A stretch of DNA of 5,344 nucleotides from Phycisphaerales bacterium (GTDB taxonomy: Bacteria > Planctomycetota > Phycisphaerae > Sedimentisphaerales > Anaerohalosphaeraceae), in assembly GCA_003152975.1 (NCBI GenBank), contig PMBP01000531.1, positions 1 through 5,344 of the forward strand, read 5' to 3'. Both the position numbers and the translations under genes were made by a program. The notes beneath the pieces were generated by a model, which saw nothing but the letters and a program-made list of their open reading frames with translations, was not told where the DNA came from and made no database searches. Below, piece by piece: positions 1 to 4,414 of the stretch (the stretch's first letter is position 1; each line of letters opens with the position of its first letter).

Positions 1-644
1 GCGAAATTGATGTTGTTGTAGCCGATGCCCAGCGGCTCGCGGCGGACGGCGTCCGCGACGCCGGGATCGCCGTAAACGCCGATCCCGCCCAGCTCCTCCT
101 GTTTCTTCCCGAAATAGGCCGCCCACGTCTCGCCCGCGCCGCAGGCGTCGGACCGGGTGAAGACGCGGACGGGATCCTTGGCCGGCGTCCCGAGCACTTG
201 TCCCCAGGTCACGGTCTTGTCGCCGGCCCAGATGTCGAGGAGATGCCGGCGGTCGATGCCCTTTTTGAGGATCTCGGTCAGATACGGATTCCGGGCGCTG
301 AGCGTGGCCACGACGCCGTCCTTCGTCACGGCGAAAGCCAGGGCTCCCTTGGCCGTCTCTTCGGGATGGATGTCGCGCGAAACCATCCCCAGATCGGCCA
401 TGCCGGACAGGACGTCGGCCATGCCCTTGCCCGCCCCGCCGGCGGCGATGTCGATCTGCACCTGCGGGTGAATCTTGCGGAATTCCTCGGCCCACTTGAC
501 CGCCATCGGATACAGGGCAAACGCCCCCGACAGGGATATCGTTCCCTGGAGTTCGGCCCCGGACGAAACGGCCTGCGGCTTTTTGGCACATCCGCTGGCG
601 GCAACGATTCCCAAAACCATCGTCGTCACAATCCATTTTCTCAT
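1..644 (-). CDS. PstS-like phosphate/oxyanion-binding lipoprotein, C-terminus cut by window edge
   Basis: Read from the ATG at 642-644, the frame stays open to the left edge, giving 214 residues without a stop. Residues 1-19 form a lipoprotein signal: a basic MRK start, a hydrophobic stretch and a lipobox-like ASGC with Cys19, so the protein is probably lipid-anchored on the outer face of the inner membrane. The mature part resembles PstS-type solute-binding proteins: a SLSGAFALYPMA segment at 37-48, a glycine-rich GGAGKGMADVLSG at 69-81, GMVSRDI at 86-92, and RSDACGAGETW at 164-174, in the place where PstS proteins usually carry RSDGSGT. The last visible segment is PLGIGYNNINF. A Shine-Dalgarno core GAGG (652-655) lies 7 nt before the ATG. 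It follows the Rrf2 gene by 23 bp and is probably cotranscribed with it. The fold assignment is firm. The ligand (phosphate or another oxyanion) is inferred, and no transporter permease is visible. Confidence 0.88.
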   Translation of the reverse strand, partial: MRKWIVTTMVLGIVAASGCAKKPQAVSSGAELQGTISLSGAFALYPMAVKWAEEFRKIHPQVQIDIAAGGAGKGMADVLSGMADLGMVSRDIHPEETAKGALAFAVTKDGVVATLSARNPYLTEILKKGIDRRHLLDIWAGDKTVTWGQVLGTPAKDPVRVFTRSDACGAGETWAAYFGKKQEELGGIGVYGDPGVADAVRREPLGIGYNNINF

Positions 645-651
645 AATTGCA

Positions 652-655
652 CCTC
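652..655 (-). promoter_or_regulatory. Ribosome binding site of the PstS-like gene
   Basis: The minus strand reads AAGAGGTGCAATT before the ATG at 644, so GAGG sits 7 nt upstream. It supports the start at 644 in the short 23-bp gap after the Rrf2 stop codon. Confidence 0.7.
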
Positions 656-667
656 TTAAATAGTCAG

Positions 668-1069
668 TTAAATCAGATCCGCCAACGACAGTTTTTCCAG
701 CCGTTCGGCGATATAGTCGCGGATTTCGCGGAAGACCTTGAGCATCTTCGGTTCGCGGCTCAGCGGCGTGTCGGAAAAGAAATAGGTGCTGACCGATTCG
801 GTCGGCGCCAGGGCGCCGTCCATCAGACGAATGATCTCGGCGATGGTGATCTGACCCGCAGGCCTGGCGAGCTTGTAGCCGCCTTGCGTTCCCCGGCGGG
901 TCTGAATGTAGCGATTTTGCCGCAGTGACGAAAAGAGGAATTCCAGGTATTTTTTCGGGATATCGCAGGCCGTGCAGATCTCTTCGATTTTCGTATAGCC
1001 CCCCTGCCCCTTGCGGGCCATGTGCAACAGGGCCAGGATCGTGTATTCGCTTTTGGTTGTCAGCTTCAT
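668..1069 (-). CDS. Rrf2-family winged-helix transcriptional regulator
   Basis: This 133-residue protein has the length and layout of Rrf2 regulators. The N-terminus MKLTTKSEYTILALLHMA matches the family's first helix. The helix-turn-helix follows, with IPKKYLEFLFSSLRQNRYI at 37-55, and the wing is RRGTQGGYKLARP at 58-70. AEIIRLMDG (77-85) begins the linker towards the long C-terminal dimerisation helix (about 107-126). IscR and NsrR hold an Fe-S cluster with three cysteines near residues 90-105. Here that stretch (LAPTESVSTYFFSD) has none, so a canonical cluster is unlikely. The only cysteines are 32 and 35 (ICTAC), beside the helix-turn-helix. In this it resembles cluster-less members such as CymR. 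The ATG at 1069 has only a weak upstream GGA. A strong promoter overlapped by a palindrome lies just upstream, suggesting autoregulation. The signal it senses is unknown. Confidence 0.93.
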   Translation of the reverse strand: MKLTTKSEYTILALLHMARKGQGGYTKIEEICTACDIPKKYLEFLFSSLRQNRYIQTRRGTQGGYKLARPAGQITIAEIIRLMDGALAPTESVSTYFFSDTPLSREPKMLKVFREIRDYIAERLEKLSLADLI

Positions 1070-1101
1070 GGTAAATCCGGGTCAACTCGCCTTATCCATC
1101 A

Positions 1102-1122
1102 TGTCTATGGACATTATAGACA
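1102..1122. promoter_or_regulatory. Palindromic operator over the rrf2 -10 box (likely Rrf2 binding site)
   Basis: TGTCTAT (1102-1108) and ATAGACA (1116-1122) form a perfect 7-bp inverted repeat with a 7-bp spacer. The right arm and spacer contain the -10 hexamer. A second, shorter dyad with the same 7-bp spacing, TCCAT (1095-1099) and ATGGA (1107-1111), overlaps it. The size suits a dimeric Rrf2 protein. Its position would block RNA polymerase, so the simplest reading is autorepression. The dyad is seen directly; the binding protein is inferred. Confidence 0.65.
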
Positions 1123-1140
1123 AGAAGGCCGAAAAGTCAA
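1113..1140 (-). promoter_or_regulatory. Sigma-70-type promoter of the rrf2/PstS-like unit
   Basis: On the minus strand TTGACT (1135-1140) is followed, after 16 bp, by a perfect TATAAT (1113-1118). The expected transcription start is near 1106, giving a leader of about 37 nt before the Rrf2 ATG at 1069. This is the clearest promoter in the window. It lies in the gap after the polyferredoxin stop codon, so the regulator has its own transcription start even though it points the same way as the operon upstream. Confidence 0.8.
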
Positions 1141-1177
1141 GGATTTTTTTTGAAACCGGAAAAATTTAGCGGAGCCC

Positions 1178-2443
1178 CTACTTCTTGCGAACGGGGCAAT
1201 ACTCAAAGCAGCGGGCACAGGCCAGGCAGGCGGCGCGATGGGCCTGATACTCGTCGCGGCGCCAGCGGACGCCGAGGGTGATGAGCTTGAGGCCGATAAC
1301 CAGTCCGATAAAAGCGCCAAGAATACCACCACCCAAGCGGAATTGGCGGCGAATAGCGGCGGCATCGGCGTAGAGGGCATCGGTCGTGCGGCCGGTTTTT
1401 TTGAAGGCCAGGATTTCATTGGGGGTAATGTCGGGGACGACGCCGGATTGTTCGAGGGCGACTCGCTCGGCGAGTTGGACGGTGTAGTGCGAACGGGAGA
1501 GAATGCCGTCGAGCCGCGTACCGGCAAAGGCCAGCGTGGCGACGAGGATGGGCAGCAGGCTGATCAGCAATGCCAGCCGTCGCTTGTCGGAGACGAACTG
1601 GTCCTGCGGCCAGGGTGCGGTGGGCTTGTCGATGGCGTTGAAGGGACAGACCTCTTCGCAGAGGCGGCAGTTGACGCATTCGGCGGGGGTGATGGTGACA
1701 AAGCGACGGGACAGGCGGCCGAGCTGACGAAGGATCAGGCCGTAGGGACAAACGAAGCGGCAATAGGGACGGGCGATGAACAGGCCGATGATCAGGAAGC
1801 TGGCACCGAGGATGAGCGTGGAGGAGTGGTCGCCGAGACGGAAGAAGCCGATGAAGGGATCGTAGCGGCAGATCAACAGGCCGGCGCCCGTGGCGGCAAA
1901 GAGGACGGCAAGGCCCAGATAGAGCCAGGCGAAAAGGCGAAGTAGGTGTTCGACGGAACGCGGAACTTCCAGCGGGCGAAAGATAACCAGATCCTGGAGG
2001 GCGCCGAGGGGACAGACCGCCGCGCAGAAGACGCGGCCGAACAATAGTGCGGCCAGCAGCGGCAACGCAAAAAAGAGGATAACGACAATAGGGACCGTGT
2101 AGGCCGGATCGAAGATCGACATAACGATGTTGCCGATCGAGCCGATGGGACAGATGCAGCCGTTGCGCCAAAAACCGAAATACGCCAGCGACAGGAGCAT
2201 CAGCAGGAAGACGCCCTTGCGGCAGCGCTTGCGATAGATCAGCAGTGTGGCCACGGCGAGGGCGACAAGCAACACGGCAGCGTCGATGTAGTCATATTGA
2301 TCGACGCGGGGCGGTGGGACGGTTGTCGTGGGGAACGAATAGTTGGTCTCAAAATCGGGCGGTGGAAACCGTTCGACGGCAAGTAGCGGAGCCGAAAGCA
2401 AGAACGCAAGGACGATCGCGAATAAAAACGAGCGACGGTTCAT
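1178..2443 (-). CDS. NapH/NosR-like membrane polyferredoxin (4Fe-4S binding)
   Basis: A 421-residue membrane protein starting at the ATG at 2443. It has an N-terminal hydrophobic segment (about 7-24), then about seven more membrane segments (near 55-70, 77-92, 117-136, 168-190, 207-224, 288-308 and 371-392). Basic clusters such as RKRCRK (71-76) fix the orientation. Two CxxxCP motifs, CAAVCP (140-145) and CRFVCP (228-233), are hallmarks of the NapH/NosR/CcoG group. Two classical [4Fe-4S] motifs follow: CVNCRLCEEVCP (256-267) and CLACARCFEYCP (406-417), the latter at the extreme C-terminus. The predicted topology puts both clusters on the cytoplasmic side, joined by a periplasmic loop (309-370). 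An extra GCICP motif (C96, C98) lies on the periplasmic side. The ATG overlaps the ferredoxin's TGA by 4 bp, and AAAGGA lies 5 nt upstream. It probably transfers electrons between quinol or cytoplasmic donors and the exported ferredoxin. The exact partner is not visible. Confidence 0.88.
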   Translation of the reverse strand: MNRRSFLFAIVLAFLLSAPLLAVERFPPPDFETNYSFPTTTVPPPRVDQYDYIDAAVLLVALAVATLLIYRKRCRKGVFLLMLLSLAYFGFWRNGCICPIGSIGNIVMSIFDPAYTVPIVVILFFALPLLAALLFGRVFCAAVCPLGALQDLVIFRPLEVPRSVEHLLRLFAWLYLGLAVLFAATGAGLLICRYDPFIGFFRLGDHSSTLILGASFLIIGLFIARPYCRFVCPYGLILRQLGRLSRRFVTITPAECVNCRLCEEVCPFNAIDKPTAPWPQDQFVSDKRRLALLISLLPILVATLAFAGTRLDGILSRSHYTVQLAERVALEQSGVVPDITPNEILAFKKTGRTTDALYADAAAIRRQFRLGGGILGAFIGLVIGLKLITLGVRWRRDEYQAHRAACLACARCFEYCPVRKK

Positions 2444-3036
2444 GCGATTCCTTTCGATTCGCCGGCGGGTTTGGATTCTTTGGCGCCCTTGAGGAGATAG
2501 GGATCGTCGGCGGGGACGCGGCGGAAGGCCTGCGACGGGCAGGCGGCAGCGATGGAGCATTCGTTGCAGCGGAGGCAGCGATCGTGGCGGACCTGCAGGA
2601 AGAGCGAGCCGTTGCCGAAGGCCTCGCAACCCTTGACGCACTTGCCACAGGCGATGCACAGTTCTTCCTTGATGTTGTACTCGAAGTAGGGATCTTCGAC
2701 GAAGACGCGTTCGATGGCGCCGGTGGGGCACAGTTCGTTTTCGGCGCCGGTATCGAGCTTCTTGGGGTCGGGATCGAGGTAACCGGTGCACAGGTCGCAG
2801 TAGCCGCACATGGCATAGACCTGCACGCACTTGACGGCCGAGAGTTCCAGCACACAGTAGGTCGCGCAATTGCCGCAGGCGACGCACTTGTCGGGATCGA
2901 TCTGCCAGACGGTTTTGGCTTGTTTGGTCCGGCCGAAGAGGTATGCGGATAGGCCCGTAATGCCGGCCACGACGGCGGCCCAGAGGCCATTGCCAAACAG
3001 GCCGCGACGCGTCAGGTTGGGTTGTGGTTGGGGCAT
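2440..3036 (-). CDS. Tat-exported ferredoxin with four [4Fe-4S] clusters (NapG/DmsB-like)
   Basis: This 198-residue protein starts at the ATG at 3036. The frame is open further upstream, but that extension lies inside the preceding gene, and a GGAGG 7 nt before this ATG settles the start. The N-terminus has a twin-arginine motif, TRRGLF (9-14), followed by a hydrophobic stretch (about 17-34), so it is expected to be exported folded with clusters loaded, or held by an uncleaved anchor. Cysteines fall in four groups: 51/54/57/61, 77/80/83 with 103 (CPTGAI), 127/130/133/137, and 154/157/160/166. That is the four-cluster layout of NapG, DmsB and HybA-type electron-transfer subunits. Cys70 is a seventeenth cysteine outside the groups. 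The gene is followed with 4-bp overlap by the membrane polyferredoxin, reproducing the NapG-NapH pairing. No catalytic molybdopterin subunit lies in the window, so its partner enzyme is unknown. Confidence 0.9.
   Translation of the reverse strand: MPQPQPNLTRRGLFGNGLWAAVVAGITGLSAYLFGRTKQAKTVWQIDPDKCVACGNCATYCVLELSAVKCVQVYAMCGYCDLCTGYLDPDPKKLDTGAENELCPTGAIERVFVEDPYFEYNIKEELCIACGKCVKGCEAFGNGSLFLQVRHDRCLRCNECSIAAACPSQAFRRVPADDPYLLKGAKESKPAGESKGIA
2449..2454 (-). promoter_or_regulatory. Ribosome binding site of the polyferredoxin gene
   Basis: AAAGGA on the minus strand sits 5 nt before the ATG at 2443, inside the end of the ferredoxin gene. It selects this ATG over the much longer open frame running upstream to 3130, whose extra part is a shadow of the ferredoxin gene. 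Confidence 0.7.
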
Positions 3037-3038
3037 GG

Positions 3039-3263
3039 TCAGGCCTCCGTCGCCTTGCGATAGGAGCGGGCGCGGGGCAGGCCGCAGTCGGAGACCTGCA
3101 CGCAACTCTTGCAGACGCTGCGATTGACACAGCGGCCGTCTTTGAGAAGCCGCTGCCGTTTGACAGCCAGGCCCGCCGAGCCGGCGACGATCGTGCCGGC
3201 GGCCAACATGCGCAATGAGCCGCGAAGGACCGAGCGGCGATTAGGTTTGGGATTGGGGGTCAC
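3039..3263 (-). CDS. Small Tat-signal-like protein with four cysteines
   Basis: A 74-residue protein that starts with GTG at 3263. The GTG overlaps the TGA of the NHL gene as GTGA, and its own TGA at 3039 lies 2 bp before the ferredoxin ATG. AAAGG (3273-3277) lies 9 nt upstream. Residues 9-15 (RRSVLRG) resemble a twin-arginine motif and are followed by a weakly hydrophobic alanine/glycine stretch (about 19-34) with no obvious AxA cleavage site, so it may stay anchored. After a basic patch (KRQRLLK) come four cysteines, 45, 51, 54 and 60, spaced C-x5-C-x2-C-x5-C, followed by GLPRARSYRK. That spacing could hold one Fe-S cluster or a zinc ion, or form disulfides. I cannot place it in a named family. 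Its position between a propeller gene and the ferredoxin suggests an exported accessory or small electron carrier of the same complex. The next in-frame ATG would remove the twin arginines, so GTG is preferred. Confidence 0.75.
   Translation of the reverse strand: MTPNPKPNRRSVLRGSLRMLAAGTIVAGSAGLAVKRQRLLKDGRCVNRSVCKSCVQVSDCGLPRARSYRKATEA
3044..3048 (-). promoter_or_regulatory. Ribosome binding site of the ferredoxin gene
   Basis: GGAGG on the minus strand lies 7 nt before the ATG at 3036 and within the last codons of the small cysteine protein gene. It decides the start of the ferredoxin and places the twin-arginine motif nine residues from the N-terminus. Confidence 0.75.
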
Positions 3264-4264
3264 GGGGTTTTGCCTTTCGCGCCAAAGACGCGGACTTGAT
3301 CTTTGAGGGTATCGAGGACGAAGATGCGGCCTGCGGCATCGACGGCGACATCGAAGGCGGCCGAGATTGTCTTGGTGTCGCGGGAGGTTGTAAGCTGCTC
3401 GGGACCGGCAACAACGCCGACGAATTGTCCCTGTGGGTCATAGACCTTCACGCGAACGAGGCCCTTTTCGACGGTGACGAAACTGCCGTCGGACAGGATC
3501 GCGAAAGCGACAGGATTGCAGCAACCGCAGAAACCATCGACGCGGATTGCCCCCGAGCCCCAGTCGAATTCGCGGTCGCCGCGGGGGGTATAGGCCTCGA
3601 TGAGGTGGCGGCCGGGATTGACGACGCGAAGCAGGCCGTCGGGGGCGATGGCCAGCTTGAAGTGCGGGCTGGGGATGACAAAGCCGGATATCTGGCGGTT
3701 GTCATCTTTGCGGCCGATTTCGTTTTTCAATTTTCCGGATCGATCATAGTGGAGAACGATGCGGTTTCCGGCGTCGGCCAAATAGACATCGTCCTTGCCG
3801 ACGGCGATGGATGTGAGATTGGCCTTGGGATCCAGCGGCGGCCAGGCGGCGACGCGTTTGCCGTCGCGGCCGTAGTGCTCGACATGGCTGACGAAGGCGA
3901 TCCACAAAGAATCCGATTCATCCACGGCTAGGGACTGCGGGGGAAGCTCGAGGGGGATCTCCTGCTTCTGCCTGCCGGACAAGTCGAAGATGCGGATTTG
4001 CGATTCGCCTGCGAGGAAAAGTTCCTCGCCGCGGATGACGATCGCAACGGAAGGATCCAGACCGGTATCGAAGGCGGCGCTTTGCGCGTAAAGGATCAGG
4101 ACCGGATCAATCTGCTCATACTGGGACAGGTCGTATTCGTAGGATTCGGACAAACCGCTGCCGGACCGGCCGGAGAAATCACGCAGGGCGACGCTGATAA
4201 CGGCGGTTGCCAGACACAGAACCACAAGGATCACGACGACCCACGAGGACGACTTCCCCATCAT
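3260..4264 (-). CDS. Membrane-anchored NHL-repeat beta-propeller protein
   Basis: A 334-residue protein with one N-terminal membrane segment (about 8-27), then a short linker and a repeat domain that should face the periplasm. At least six propeller blades can be read, near residues 74-103, 110-141, 148-184, 200-236, 244-287 and 302-332. Several carry the NHL pattern of a hydrophobic strand, D-x-x-G or DAGN turn, and a final strand ending in D-x-x-G (for example YLADAGNRIVLHYDRSGKL at 161-179). Blade five opens with GFCGCCNP (244-251), an unusual cysteine-rich motif. Two adjacent ATGs (4262-4264 and 4259-4261) are possible starts. Neither has a clear ribosome binding site, and the stretch before them is an AT-rich 7-bp tandem array. 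The open frame continues upstream through the repeats without a better start. It heads the four-gene unit. NHL domains commonly act as protein-binding scaffolds, and that role is inferred here. Confidence 0.85.
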   Translation of the reverse strand: MMGKSSSWVVVILVVLCLATAVISVALRDFSGRSGSGLSESYEYDLSQYEQIDPVLILYAQSAAFDTGLDPSVAIVIRGEELFLAGESQIRIFDLSGRQKQEIPLELPPQSLAVDESDSLWIAFVSHVEHYGRDGKRVAAWPPLDPKANLTSIAVGKDDVYLADAGNRIVLHYDRSGKLKNEIGRKDDNRQISGFVIPSPHFKLAIAPDGLLRVVNPGRHLIEAYTPRGDREFDWGSGAIRVDGFCGCCNPVAFAILSDGSFVTVEKGLVRVKVYDPQGQFVGVVAGPEQLTTSRDTKTISAAFDVAVDAAGRIFVLDTLKDQVRVFGAKGKTP

Positions 4265-4294
4265 TTTAGATTTTCGATTTTCAATTTTCAATTT
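4260..4294. repeat. Period-7 tandem array, about five units
   Basis: Plus-strand units are ATCATTT, TAGATTT, TCGATTT, TCAATTT and TCAATTT. The units match best at the right end and drift towards the NHL gene. The last, degenerate unit contains the NHL start codons, so the array forms the immediate 5' leader of that gene in place of a recognisable ribosome binding site. Confidence 0.75.
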
Positions 4295-4301
4295 GGGCCT
4301 C

Positions 4302-4325
4302 ACGCAAAGCCGCAAAGACGCAAAG
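4302..4325. repeat. Period-8 tandem array, three units
   Basis: Plus-strand units are ACGCAAAG, CCGCAAAG and ACGCAAAG, with one substitution. On the opposite strand this reads CTTTGCGT CTTTGCGG CTTTGCGT. I recall very similar intergenic strings from many environmental genomes, where they often generate spurious short protein predictions. That recollection is not checked here. Confidence 0.8.
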
Positions 4326-4341
4326 AAATTCAATTATTCAT

Positions 4342-4368
4342 CCACGGATTACACGGATTTCACGGAAC
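4342..4368. repeat. Period-9 tandem array, three units
   Basis: Plus-strand units are CCACGGATT, ACACGGATT and TCACGGAAC. The core CACGG is constant, the first base of each unit changes, and the last unit is degenerate at its end. It lies 16 bp from the period-8 array. The surrounding bases (4326-4341 and 4369-4414) are AT-rich and show no gene and no convincing promoter or terminator. Confidence 0.75.
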
Positions 4369-4414
4369 TTCAATACATAACTATTCGTTACAACAAGAGA
4401 AACGATTATGGATT

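Noticed and set aside
1141..1200. Possible terminator after the polyferredoxin gene
   Set aside because: GCCCC/GGGGC arms around the stop codon leave a 14-nt loop and no adjacent T-run, and the nearby A/T-only stem is weak. Read-through into rrf2 cannot be excluded.
1238..1945. Long plus-strand open frame of 235 codons opposite the polyferredoxin
   Set aside because: It is low-complexity in acidic, Gly and Ala residues and lies entirely antisense to a gene with clear membrane segments and Fe-S motifs. It is an effect of GC-rich codon usage.
2349..2996. Second minus-strand frame overlapping the ferredoxin
   Set aside because: It is rich in Pro, Ser, Ala and Arg with no coherent motif, and it is out of frame with the ferredoxin cysteine pattern.
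2444..3130. N-terminal extension that would make the polyferredoxin 650 residues long
   Set aside because: The extension is Arg/Pro-rich shadow sequence of the ferredoxin gene. The ATG at 2443 has its own ribosome binding site, a hydrophobic N-terminus and an ATGA overlap.
4302..4368. CRISPR-like array
   Set aside because: Units are only 8-9 bp, directly abutting and without spacers, so these are simple tandem repeats.
4383..4408. Inverted repeat TCGTT/AACGA just after the PQQ-like gene
   Set aside because: The stem has only five AT-rich pairs with an 11-nt loop and no T-run, so it does not support a terminator.
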